The notes under the pieces are model-generated. The model was not told the origin of the DNA. It made no database searches and worked only from the letters and a program-made list of their open reading frames with translations. Position numbers and translations under genes: made by a program. From NCBI GenBank assembly GCA_045576335.1, contig JAZNGH010000032.1:1-50896 (forward strand): a DNA stretch of 50,896 nt. The letters run 5' to 3'. Below, in pieces: positions 9,201 to 16,751 of this stretch (positions are counted from its first letter, which is position 1; every line of letters starts with the position of its first letter). Origin of the DNA: Scatosoma sp045576335 (GTDB lineage: Bacteria > Bacillota > Clostridia > Christensenellales > Borkfalkiaceae).

Positions 9201-10526
9201 TTATTGCCTGCATTTACGCTCCGCAAGGATATGCATAGCACATTCCACGCGTTTTTTCATCATAGCACAGGTCGTTTCGTACGGCGTATCGATATCGCCG
9301 TTGAAATGATAGTTGTTCGCGCTGCAACCGCCCGAACAGATAAATTTCGCGAAACAGTCCTCGCATTTTTTGCGAGTAAAAAGACAGGAATTTTTGAACT
9401 TTTCCCGAAGCTCGGGACGGATAATCCCCTCAAACACGCTACCCATACGGTATTTTTCGTCTCCCGCAAATTGATGGCAGGGATATAAATCGCCGTTGGG
9501 GGTAACGGAGAAATACTCGTTACCCGCGCCGCACGCCGAAACGCGCTTGGAAAGGCAAGGTCCGCCCTCTAAATCGATATTGAAATGGAAGAAATTGAAG
9601 CCTTCGCCTTTATTTTCCCTATCCAAGTACGCCTCGCAAAGGTTTTCATATTCCTTTTCAATGGCGGGAAGATGCTCCGCGCGGATTTGCAAATCGGAAA
9701 TTTCGGTCACGACGGGTTCCATAGAAATAGAGTCTACGCCCTGATCGGCAATAAACAGCACGTCCTTGGAAAAATCAAGGTTTTTCGCCGTAAAAGTGCC
9801 GCGTACGTAATAGCTTTTGTTTCCGCGGAGAGAAATAAATTTCTTGATTTTATCTATGATAAGGTCAAACGTGCCCTTGCCGTTGATACTCTTTCTAATC
9901 GCGTCGTGCACTTCCTTTCTGCCGTCCAGCGACAACACGACGTTCTCCATCTCTTCGTTGAAAAACGCAATCGTTTCGTCGTTTAACAGCAGCGCGTTGG
10001 TCGTCGTCGTGAACAGGAATTTTTTGCCTGCCTTTGCGCCCGCTTCCTTGGCGTAGTATACCGTTTGCTTCAAAACGTCCAAGTTCATCAGTGGCTCGCC
10101 GCCGAAAAAGTCCATTTCCAAAACCTTGCGCTTGCCGCTGTTTTCAATGAGGAAATCAACCGCTTTTTTCGCCGTTTCAAAGGTCATACTCTCGCGCTTG
10201 GAATGATATGCGCCCTCGTCGGCAAAGCAATAGCGACAGCGGAAATTGCAATCGTGGCAAATATGGATACAAAGTGCCTTAATCTCGTTTGATTTCATAG
10301 GATAGGTCTTGATTTCTTCCTTGAAAAGTAGACCTTGGTCTTTGAGCCCCTCGATATCGGCTACGATTTCCTTGATTTGCTCGTCCGTGATATAGGTGAT
10401 ATCAACGGCTTGTCCCTCTTCCTTTGCTTTGAGATAGTCGGCGGTAGGCTTATCGCACTCGTGCAAAGAGCCGCTACCTACGTCGTAGATATAATTTTTG
10501 TCTTTATAGTTGAATACGTGAATCAA
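9201..10526 (-). CDS. scfB: SCIFF peptide radical SAM maturase (thioether-forming)
   Basis: 441 residues. N-terminal peptide-binding region (about 1-80, RRE-like), radical SAM motif CDCNFRC-YC with cluster cysteines C93, C97 and C100, and a C-terminal SPASM region rich in cysteine (YPCHQF, CEDCFAKFICSGGC). This matches the family that installs Cys-to-Thr thioether bridges in the SCIFF ranthipeptide encoded just upstream. The start codon is TTG at 10524-10526 with AGAGG eight bases upstream; no ATG is available in the region. A terminator-like hairpin separates it from the peptide gene, so it is probably made at lower level than the peptide. Confidence 0.95.
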   Translation of the reverse strand: MIHVFNYKDKNYIYDVGSGSLHECDKPTADYLKAKEEGQAVDITYITDEQIKEIVADIEGLKDQGLLFKEEIKTYPMKSNEIKALCIHICHDCNFRCRYCFADEGAYHSKRESMTFETAKKAVDFLIENSGKRKVLEMDFFGGEPLMNLDVLKQTVYYAKEAGAKAGKKFLFTTTTNALLLNDETIAFFNEEMENVVLSLDGRKEVHDAIRKSINGKGTFDLIIDKIKKFISLRGNKSYYVRGTFTAKNLDFSKDVLFIADQGVDSISMEPVVTEISDLQIRAEHLPAIEKEYENLCEAYLDRENKGEGFNFFHFNIDLEGGPCLSKRVSACGAGNEYFSVTPNGDLYPCHQFAGDEKYRMGSVFEGIIRPELREKFKNSCLFTRKKCEDCFAKFICSGGCSANNYHFNGDIDTPYETTCAMMKKRVECAMHILAERKCRQ

Positions 10527-10564
10527 AATTCCGTCCTCTCGCTTCCGTTTTCTTAAACTCGCCT

Positions 10565-10598
10565 AAAAACGGCGTACTTGTTCAAATACGCCGTTTTT
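10565..10598 (-). terminator. hairpin between SCIFF peptide and maturase genes
   Basis: Perfect 12-bp stem (10565-10576 with 10587-10598, AAAAACGGCGTA and complement) with a ten-base loop and a terminal T run on either strand. It sits 19 bases after the peptide gene and about 40 before the maturase start, so it can act as a partial terminator or processing and stability element. Confidence 0.75.
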
Positions 10599-10617
10599 CG
10601 TTCGATTGTTGCCGTGA

Positions 10618-10770
10618 TTATTTACGCTCGATTTTTTCTTCGCGCGTAATTCTTTCGCAAGACTGGTTGCCTACCGTGCAGCTCGTTTTGCAAGCGGACT
10701 GACAGGTGCTTCTGCATTCGCCGCAAGCCGTCACTTTCTTTTCAGCGGGTTTTGCAATCGTTTTAATCAT
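10618..10770 (-). CDS. scfA: SCIFF ranthipeptide precursor (six cysteines)
   Basis: 50 residues, beginning MIKTIAKPAEKKVTACGEC. Six cysteines at 16, 19, 23, 27, 31 and 38, in the conserved order CGEC-x3-C-x3-C-x3-C-x6-C of the 'six cysteines in forty-five residues' family, containing the near-invariant SACKTSCTV core. ATG has an AGGAG site. Family knowledge: the product is a near-universal clostridial RiPP whose cysteines are thioether-bridged by the adjacent radical SAM enzyme; its physiological role is still unsettled. The neighbours here (secDF, yajC) are the usual ones. No dedicated peptidase or exporter is next to it. Confidence 0.96.
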   Translation of the reverse strand: MIKTIAKPAEKKVTACGECRSTCQSACKTSCTVGNQSCERITREEKIERK

Positions 10771-10801
10771 AATCGTTTCTCCTATCTTTGGATTTTATAA
10801 T

Positions 10802-10830
10802 ATTATAATACACTTTTTACAAAATTGCAA
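10802..10830 (-). promoter_or_regulatory. promoter of the SCIFF peptide gene
   Basis: TTGCAA (10825-10830), 17-bp spacer, perfect TATAAT (10802-10807) on the minus strand, 31 bases before the peptide ATG. Confidence 0.8.
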
Positions 10831-10850
10831 GCGGTTTTCTTGTCTTTATG

Positions 10851-11119
10851 TTACTTTTTTATCTCTTTCTCGTTTTCGCCGTCAAGCACTATGATTTTAT
10901 CGCAATATTTTTCCACGTTTTCGTCCCGTTTTCGCAAAGATAATCCGCCGCATAAAAGGTATTCAAAAATACGCTTTCCATTATACGCAAAAACGCGTGA
11001 GCCTCAAACGGATTCTCGCTTTTGTCTATCACGCAAATAACGTTATCGCTTGCTTTGAACCCCACGTCTATCGATTTTATATTAAATACGTCGTTAAGTT
11101 TTAAGCTTTTTATTCTCAT
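10851..11119 (-). pseudogene. ATPase N-terminus-like fragment, apparently frameshifted
   Basis: An open frame from ATG 11119 (AAGGAG nine bases upstream; an ATG at 11128 is too close to that site) begins MRIKSLKLNDVFNIKSIDVG, resembling the first strands of RecF/SMC-like ATPases, but no Walker A follows and it stops at 10889. In the -1 frame, reading continues smoothly as DENVEKYCDKIIVLDGENEK to a TAA at 10851-10853, just before the SCIFF promoter. The natural look of that tail suggests one frameshift near 10925-10945. Six bases separate it from the gene upstream. Function not recognised; could also be a short intact protein of about 76 residues. Confidence 0.45.
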
Positions 11120-11134
11120 TTTTTTCATCTCCTT

Positions 11135-11899
11135 CTATCGTATTACCTCCAAATCCTGCTTTGCCTTATAGATTTCGTCTTTAATTTGAAATTCGGGGCG
11201 CGTCAACACAAACACCTCTATCTTTCTATCCCGTAGATATTTATATACTGCCCCAAAATGTAAATCCGTTCCTTTATATTCCTCACAAAACCACGTTCTA
11301 TTTTCTTTCGTGGGCTTCTTTCTATTCCTTTCGGTCAAGAAATAAATCTTGGAGGGTTGATAATACTCTATCTCTTTTTTCAGGATTTCGTTGCACAACT
11401 TAACTTGTTCTTCATAAAAGTTGCTTGGGTTTTGTCCATTCGCATACGACGCTTTATATAAATTTGACCAAACTATTTTTTTATACCAATCCTTTTCCGT
11501 CAAGCCCTGCTTTTTAGATATATATTCTATCATTTGCCAAAACGGGGTACTCGTTTTTCTTCCGTCGAGCCTACCCTCTATTTGCGCGTACGGGCAACCG
11601 TTGTTTTTACAGTTCGTCCAATTATTTTCCCCCTCAACCCAATCCAACGTACATTTTTCACACCGAGAAATACGCTCTCGTATTTTTCCGTCTACAAGCG
11701 TTCCCTCCAAAGGACACCAACCGTTTATAGCGCGCCCAACAAACATCAAGCCACCGCGTTCGTATCCCTCCCCCGATATTGCGGGACAAATAGTCAGTTT
11801 GCCTATTTTTTTAGTTTTCTTATTCGTTCCGTTTGCTTCAATTACTTTTTTATATAATTCTTCATATAACGACAACATTTCATTGTGTGCAATTTCCAT
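11135..11899 (-). CDS. uncharacterised protein, possibly uracil-DNA-glycosylase superfamily
   Basis: 254 residues, soluble. An N-terminal GLMFVGRAINGW strand-loop recalls motif 1 of the uracil-DNA glycosylase fold, followed by a cysteine cluster (CEKC at about 92-95, then C and C within about 20 residues, NNGCPYAQ), a WSNLYKAS segment and a C-terminal VFVLTRPEF strand. The four cysteines could hold zinc or an iron-sulfur cluster, as in family-4 UDGs, but I cannot confirm homology. Codon and base use are A+T-richer than the neighbours, and it interrupts the usual yajC-SCIFF cluster, so it is probably acquired. It has its own promoter overlapped by an inverted repeat. Confidence 0.6.
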   Translation of the reverse strand: MEIAHNEMLSLYEELYKKVIEANGTNKKTKKIGKLTICPAISGEGYERGGLMFVGRAINGWCPLEGTLVDGKIRERISRCEKCTLDWVEGENNWTNCKNNGCPYAQIEGRLDGRKTSTPFWQMIEYISKKQGLTEKDWYKKIVWSNLYKASYANGQNPSNFYEEQVKLCNEILKKEIEYYQPSKIYFLTERNRKKPTKENRTWFCEEYKGTDLHFGAVYKYLRDRKIEVFVLTRPEFQIKDEIYKAKQDLEVIR

Positions 11900-11919
11900 T
11901 TACTTTTTCTCCTTATAGC

Positions 11920-11978
11920 AATAAGGCTGCACCGTTTTCGGCACAACCTTATTATAGCATTTATTCTTTCCTTGTCAA
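11920..11978 (-). promoter_or_regulatory. promoter overlapped by 34-bp inverted repeat (candidate operator)
   Basis: TTGACA (11973-11978), 16-bp spacer, TATAAT (11951-11956), minus strand. An imperfect inverted repeat (arms 11920-11934 and 11939-11953, 12 of 15 positions matching, TTTT centre) runs from the -10 box across the expected start of transcription. It may be an operator for the 254-residue gene. Confidence 0.6.
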
Positions 11979-11985
11979 GCAAATT

Positions 11986-12369
11986 TTACCCGTTGGAGCG
12001 TAAGTTGACCGCGATAGACCCGCAAACCACTCCCGCAAGCAATGCAAGCAGTACCTCGATAATAATCAGCCACGACAAGGAAAAATCGCCGCCGATTGCC
12101 GAAAACGTGAGATAGGAAAGCGCGGTGAAAATAAGCCCGATTGCGCCCCCTTTCAAAAAGCCCTTTTCTCCGCGCACGAACGAAAGCGCGCCCAAGCACA
12201 CGGCAAGCACTTTCACCGTCTGATTGACGGGATAAATCACCGCGTCGGGGATATCCGTCAAGCGGAGCACGCTCGCAAACACGATAGAACACAGCAAGGA
12301 CGCGGCAAGCGCAAGCCCCGCGCCCTTAATAATTTGAAATAAACCGTTACCCGTACTCGAATTTTGCAT
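11986..12369 (-). CDS. TIGR04086-family membrane protein
   Basis: 127 residues with four predicted membrane helices (about 10-32, 44-62, 70-90 and 97-120) and a short arginine-containing tail. Length, topology and position right after yajC in the SCIFF neighbourhood match the TIGR04086 family, whose function is unknown. The ATG directly follows a hairpin whose 3' arm contains the GGAGG ribosome site, so its translation may be restricted unless the hairpin opens. Confidence 0.8.
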   Translation of the reverse strand: MQNSSTGNGLFQIIKGAGLALAASLLCSIVFASVLRLTDIPDAVIYPVNQTVKVLAVCLGALSFVRGEKGFLKGGAIGLIFTALSYLTFSAIGGDFSLSWLIIIEVLLALLAGVVCGSIAVNLRSNG

Positions 12370-12370
12370 A

Positions 12371-12403
12371 AAAATACCTCCGCATTATCCTATGCGGAGG
12401 TAT
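12371..12403 (-). promoter_or_regulatory. hairpin sequestering the ribosome site of the TIGR04086 gene
   Basis: Arms 12375-12385 and 12392-12402 form a perfect 11-bp stem with a six-base loop. On the minus strand the 3' arm reads ATGCGGAGGTA and runs through TTTTT straight into the ATG at 12369, so GGAGG is inside the stem. It could equally act as a terminator after yajC, because a T run follows the stem. Confidence 0.65.
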
Positions 12404-12423
12404 GGTATTTTCAGTACAAGAAA

Positions 12424-12870
12424 TTATTTATTTTCTTCCGTCGTTTCTTCCGCGGGAGCTTCCGTAGCTTCCTCTACGGGCTTTTCTTCCACTACGGGTT
12501 TTTCTTCTTCCTTTTTCTCTTCCTTCTTTTCCGCCGGCTTTTCCACTACGGCATCCGTCTGATAAACGGCTTGCTTATCGAACTTAACGTACGATTTACC
12601 GCTCTTTTCTGTACCCGTTTCCAAAACGAAGGTGTTATCCTCGTCGCAAACCTCTACGACGATACCGCAAATGCCGCCGATCGTCTTTACCTTATTACCG
12701 GGCTTGATTGCGTTGAGCATATCCATCGTTTCCTGCTGTCTTTTCTTTTGCGAACGGCGATTAAATACCAAAAGTGCGACAATCGCCACCACCATAACGA
12801 TAAGCAGGATATACTGTGTCCAATCGTTTCCGCCCGCCGCTGTGCTATCCGACAATAAATTCCAAATCAT
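12424..12870 (-). CDS. yajC: preprotein translocase subunit YajC
   Basis: 148 residues. One N-terminal membrane helix (about 18-38, YILLIVMVVAIVALLVF), the conserved RRSQKKRQQE stretch after it, and an AIKPGNKVKTIGGICG beta segment diagnostic of YajC. The last 45 residues are an unusually long low-complexity tail of lysine, glutamate, proline and valine. YajC associates with SecDF in protein export, and secDF lie downstream on the same strand. ATG has AAGGAG; a good promoter precedes it. Confidence 0.93.
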   Translation of the reverse strand: MIWNLLSDSTAAGGNDWTQYILLIVMVVAIVALLVFNRRSQKKRQQETMDMLNAIKPGNKVKTIGGICGIVVEVCDEDNTFVLETGTEKSGKSYVKFDKQAVYQTDAVVEKPAEKKEEKKEEEKPVVEEKPVEEATEAPAEETTEENK

Positions 12871-12905
12871 AACATACTCCTTTTCTAAACGAAATCGTTA
12901 TAATT

Positions 12906-12934
12906 ATGATACCCTTTTTTTCGTGATTTTGCAA
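12906..12934 (-). promoter_or_regulatory. yajC promoter
   Basis: TTGCAA (12929-12934), 17-bp spacer, TATCAT (12906-12911) on the minus strand, 36 bases before the yajC ATG. Confidence 0.65.
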
Positions 12935-12997
12935 GCGTTTTCCACCGTGTTTTACAAGTTTTTTCCACTTTCACGCATTTTTCATTTCCAACGAGCG

Positions 12998-14590
12998 TTA
13001 TAATTCCTGGAATATCTCCACGCCACGTTTTTTCAGCCAAACGAACCCCGCCGCGCTTGCAAGCGCGAAAACGGCGGTCACGATTGCAAGATAAGCCTCG
13101 GCGGGCAGATATACGCCGAACAGGAAATACCCGCCCACCGAAAGCCCCGCGATAGCCCAGCCCACGAGCATCGTTACGAGCGTGGATAAGCTTTGCTTGA
13201 CCGCGACCATTTCATTCGTCCATTTTAAGCTGGGTAATTTCAAGTTAATCGCCAAGCCCGCCGCCGCGCAAAGCGTTGTAATCGCACAAAGCCCCAAAAA
13301 TCCCAAAAGTATCGTCCAAACGGGGATTTGCAACAGCGCACAAACCAGAATTTGCACAAGCCCCACGGGCAATAGCGTGTACGCGATATGAAAGGCAATT
13401 TTCGCCTTGAAAATCTCTTCCGTTTTTACGGGCATAGAACGGAGCAGCCACAAATTATCCCCTTCCAAGGAAATGGACGTACCCGTAATGACGTTGGACG
13501 AAGCGATGAAAAATACAATCGTCGTCAAAATAACCGCAAGCTCGCCTTTGGACACGGGCGAAGCAACGATTTGCGCGCAAAGCTCGGTATTGAACAGCGC
13601 GAACACGCCGAAAACCAAAGCAATAATCGAGCCGATCCCGCTATTGAACAAAATCATCGCGGTTTTCAAGTACCGCTTGATTTCTTTCCAAACGAGCGCA
13701 AAAAATACCGAGCGGCACTTTTCTTCCTTTTCTTTATACACCGCTTTTTTACCCGCGCGGTTTTGCGTAGCAATGGAAAGGAAGCTCACCGAAAGCACCC
13801 AGTAAACGAGCGCGAACCCCGCTACGGATAAACCGATAAAGCAAACCGTGCCAATCGCGTCCCCCGTCAAGCCCAAGCCCATTTGCCAGAACGGGAATAA
13901 AAAGATTTTAATCGTTTGCGCCGCCGCTTCGCCGTTGGCTACGATATAATTCAATCCTTCGTTCATTTTGCTCACACTTAACGTGTACAAGAGTATGAAC
14001 GCGATCAACAGCACGACCGTAATCAAGTTTTTCGAGCGGAGCTTCGCGCTCAAAAGCGCGAGCAGCCAGCCGAAAAGGCAAGCGATTGCGAGCGTTCCAA
14101 GCGGCATTATCAGCATAATCAATACGCTAAAAATCAACGCAAGCACGGAAAATCCCGCGACCGTAAAATAACAAATCACGGCAGGTACGAACGTAACCAA
14201 CTCTAAAAATAGCGCAATCAAATACAAGCCGATCATCCGCGAGAACAAGATCACCGAAGCGGGTATGGGCATCGACAATAAAGCTTCGTTATCTTTGGCT
14301 TCGTACAGCGTACTTTTCGACGCCAAAACCACGACGAAGCAGGTCGCGCCCGACGCCGTAATCCCCGTCAAGGCAAAATACGCCCAAGCCAAACCGCCTT
14401 GCACGAGCGGCGCGCAAAGCGTCGACGACGTTTCCCAAAACAAGAAACCCGAGCTTACGCACGCGTACAGCAGTAACAACGCGATTGCAATGCCGCCAAG
14501 CTTGGACGAGCGTTTTCCGTTTTTCATTCCGCCCAGCTTAAAAAACGCCGCCAATTCCAAAAATTGTTTTTTGAGTAACGCTTTAATCAT
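12998..14590 (-). CDS. ABC-2 type transporter permease
   Basis: 530 residues from the ATG at 14590, which overlaps the ATPase stop (ATGATTAA), so I prefer it to the in-frame start at 14635. About a dozen hydrophobic helices in two halves, separated by a charged cytoplasmic loop near residues 270-300 (KKAVYKEKEEKCRS); no periplasmic domain. This is the membrane half of an ABC-2-type transporter; the substrate cannot be told from sequence (drug, bacteriocin, or lipid export are all possible). The pair sits between tgt and yajC, where most clostridia have nothing, so it is likely a lineage-specific insertion. Confidence 0.85.
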   Translation of the reverse strand: MIKALLKKQFLELAAFFKLGGMKNGKRSSKLGGIAIALLLLYACVSSGFLFWETSSTLCAPLVQGGLAWAYFALTGITASGATCFVVVLASKSTLYEAKDNEALLSMPIPASVILFSRMIGLYLIALFLELVTFVPAVICYFTVAGFSVLALIFSVLIMLIMPLGTLAIACLFGWLLALLSAKLRSKNLITVVLLIAFILLYTLSVSKMNEGLNYIVANGEAAAQTIKIFLFPFWQMGLGLTGDAIGTVCFIGLSVAGFALVYWVLSVSFLSIATQNRAGKKAVYKEKEEKCRSVFFALVWKEIKRYLKTAMILFNSGIGSIIALVFGVFALFNTELCAQIVASPVSKGELAVILTTIVFFIASSNVITGTSISLEGDNLWLLRSMPVKTEEIFKAKIAFHIAYTLLPVGLVQILVCALLQIPVWTILLGFLGLCAITTLCAAAGLAINLKLPSLKWTNEMVAVKQSLSTLVTMLVGWAIAGLSVGGYFLFGVYLPAEAYLAIVTAVFALASAAGFVWLKKRGVEIFQEL

Positions 14591-15296
14591 TTTCTTTCTC
14601 CAACCCCAAGAACACTTCTTCCAAGCTTTCGTCACCCTTCACTTCGTCCACGGTACCCACCTTTATCAATTTTCCGTCTTTAATAATGGCTACCTTATCG
14701 CAAAGCTTTTCCGCCACTTCCAAAACGTGCGTGGAAAAGAAAATCGCATTTCCTTGTGCGCAAAAATCACGCATAAGCTCCTTGACCGTATGCGCCGCTT
14801 TGGGGTCTAATCCCACGAACGGTTCGTCCATAATCAAGAGCTTCGGCTCGTGTAAAAACGCCGCGATCACCGCAAGCTTTTGCTTCATTCCGTGCGAATA
14901 CGCCGCAATAGGCTGCGCTAAATCTGCCGTAAGCCCCAGTGCGTCGCCGTAACGGCGTATGCGTTCTTGGCGTTTTTCCGTCGGGATTTTATAGATATCC
15001 CCAACGAAGTTCAAATACTGTATTCCCGTCATAAACGCGTACAAATCAGGGTTGTCGGGAATATACGCAAGCCGCTGTTTACAAGCAAGCGCGTCCTTTT
15101 TCACGGATATCCCGTCCACAAAAATTTCCCCCGCTTCAAAGCGTAAAATTCCGCATACCGCCTTCAACGTCGTCGTTTTCCCCGCGCCGTTGTGTCCGAT
15201 AAACCCGAACAACTCCCCCGCCTTAATATGCAAGGACAAATTATCCACCGCTTTTTTATCGCCGTATATTTTCGTTAAATTTTCAATTCGTAACAC
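14583..15296 (-). CDS. ABC-2 transporter ATP-binding protein
   Basis: 237 residues. Walker A GHNGAGKTTT (about 34-43), Q-loop, degenerate signature YSHGMKQKL, Walker B LLIMDEPFVGLDP and switch histidine STH. The signature SHGMKQ is typical of ABC-2 ATPases. Start is GTG (15294-15296) with AAGGAG eight bases upstream. It energises the overlapping permease downstream and is transcribed from its own promoter at 15328-15357. Confidence 0.93.
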   Translation of the reverse strand: MLRIENLTKIYGDKKAVDNLSLHIKAGELFGFIGHNGAGKTTTLKAVCGILRFEAGEIFVDGISVKKDALACKQRLAYIPDNPDLYAFMTGIQYLNFVGDIYKIPTEKRQERIRRYGDALGLTADLAQPIAAYSHGMKQKLAVIAAFLHEPKLLIMDEPFVGLDPKAAHTVKELMRDFCAQGNAIFFSTHVLEVAEKLCDKVAIIKDGKLIKVGTVDEVKGDESLEEVFLGLEKEND

Positions 15297-15327
15297 CTTT
15301 TATTCTCCTTTTTGTGTTGATATTAAA

Positions 15328-15357
15328 ATGATATCATAATTATAGCATAACTGTCAA
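15328..15357 (-). promoter_or_regulatory. promoter of the ABC-2 transporter genes
   Basis: TTGACA (15352-15357), 18-bp spacer, TATCAT (15328-15333), minus strand. The tgt terminator lies immediately upstream, so the two units are separately transcribed. Confidence 0.7.
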
Positions 15358-15370
15358 GCATTTTTTGCTA

Positions 15371-15417
15371 AAAAACAAAAACTTTGTAAAATTCCCAAAA
15401 AAATCCTACAAAGTTTT
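15371..15417 (-). terminator. terminator after tgt
   Basis: Minus-strand stem of 11 bp (15407-15417 with 15378-15388, AAAACTTTGTA and complement) with an 18-base loop, followed by a T-rich run through 15371. Confidence 0.7.
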
Positions 15418-15426
15418 CTTTTGTGG

Positions 15427-16557
15427 TTACCACTTGCCTTCTCCGCCGTATTTTTGATAGAATTCGCGGGTGTATTCCTTGACGTAGCCGCCCAAAATAG
15501 AGTTCCGAAGTCCTTTCATCAATTTATGCAGGAAGGTGATATTGTGCAAGCTCAACAGCATTGCGCCGTACATTTCGCCCGTGTTTATTAGGTGGCGTAA
15601 ATACGCTTTGGTGTAATTTTGACAGCAATAGCAATCACATTCGGAATCGAGCGGAGTAAAATCCTCTTTATATTTGCCGTTACGAACGACCACGCGGCCG
15701 CGGGAGGTGATTGCCGTACCGTTGCGGGCAATACGGGTCGCCAACACGCAATCGAACATATCCACGCCGCGAAGCGTCCCCTCTATCAAGCAATCGGGTG
15801 AGCCGACGCCCATCAAATAACGCGGTACGTCGGTGGGAAGCTTGGGTTGTAAATCCTCCAAAAGCTCGTACATCAAAGGCTTTGGCTCGCCGACGGAAAG
15901 CCCGCCGATTGCGATACCGTGTTTGACGAACGGGAGCGTGCGTTCCAAGCTCTCCGCGCGCAAATCCTTGTACATATTACCCTGCACGATAGGAAACAAC
16001 GCCTGCTCGCTCTTGTCGTGGAATTTATAGCAACGCTCCAACCACGCCGCCGTACGAAGCATTGCCGATTTGGCTTGTGCGTGGTTATAGCCGTATTCGC
16101 TGCACTCGTCGAACGCCATAATGATATCCGCACCGAGGTTTTGCTCTACCTGCATTGCCTTTTCGGGCGTAAAGAAGTGTTTACTGCCGTCTACGCTCGA
16201 AGAAAACTCCACACCCTCGTCCGTTATTTTATTCAGTTTCCCAAGCGAAAAGACTTGAAACCCGCCGCTGTCCGTCAAAATGGGTTTATCCCAGTTCATA
16301 AACTTATGCAAGCCACCCGCCTTTTTGACGATATCGTCGCCAGGGCGCATATATAAATGATAGGTGTTGGCGAGAATGATTTGCGAGCCTGCCTCTTTCA
16401 AATCGCGCGGGAATACGCCCTTGACGGTCGCTTGCGTACCGACGGGCATATATACGGGCGTTTCGATATCGCCGTGCGGCGTATGCAAGATACCCGCGCG
16501 CGCGCCCGTTTCTTCGTCTACTTTCAAAAGCTCAAAGGAAAAAAATTCGTTATTCAA
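15427..16557 (-). CDS. tgt: queuine tRNA-ribosyltransferase
   Basis: 376 residues, normal family length. Substrate pocket motif LTDSGGFQVFSL, GGLSVGE glycine loop, nucleophile region GVDMFDCVLATRIARNGT, and a C-terminal zinc site CDCYCC plus H (C-x-C-x2-C...H). The enzyme swaps guanine-34 of GUN-anticodon tRNAs for preQ1 (or queuine). Start is TTG (16555-16557) at the expected place before FFSFELLK; AGGT lies about nine bases upstream. A monocistronic unit here: own promoter upstream and terminator downstream. Confidence 0.97.
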   Translation of the reverse strand: MNNEFFSFELLKVDEETGARAGILHTPHGDIETPVYMPVGTQATVKGVFPRDLKEAGSQIILANTYHLYMRPGDDIVKKAGGLHKFMNWDKPILTDSGGFQVFSLGKLNKITDEGVEFSSSVDGSKHFFTPEKAMQVEQNLGADIIMAFDECSEYGYNHAQAKSAMLRTAAWLERCYKFHDKSEQALFPIVQGNMYKDLRAESLERTLPFVKHGIAIGGLSVGEPKPLMYELLEDLQPKLPTDVPRYLMGVGSPDCLIEGTLRGVDMFDCVLATRIARNGTAITSRGRVVVRNGKYKEDFTPLDSECDCYCCQNYTKAYLRHLINTGEMYGAMLLSLHNITFLHKLMKGLRNSILGGYVKEYTREFYQKYGGEGKW

Positions 16558-16587
16558 GGTGATTACCTACTTCTTTTTATCCCACTC

Positions 16588-16616
16588 ATTATAGCAGATA
16601 TTCCTCTAAAAGGCAA
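16588..16616 (-). promoter_or_regulatory. tgt promoter
   Basis: TTGCCT (16611-16616), 17-bp spacer, perfect TATAAT (16588-16593), minus strand, about 30 bases before the TTG start. Confidence 0.75.
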
Positions 16617-16686
16617 GAATTTTTCACGTTTTCCACGCAAGAAAGAAAAAGGAAACGATTATTTACCGCAATCCAAGCAAAATCGA

Positions 16687-16715
16687 TTGACTTTTCTTGC
16701 GTTTGCGTTTACAAT
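16687..16715 (+). promoter_or_regulatory. promoter of the amino acid ABC importer operon
   Basis: TTGACT (16687-16692), 17-bp spacer, TACAAT (16710-16715), followed by a short leader and AGGAGAT ahead of the ATG at 16752. Back-to-back with the tgt promoter. Confidence 0.75.
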
Positions 16716-16751
16716 TAAATTCTGGATATTTAATTTTTAGGAGATAACATT

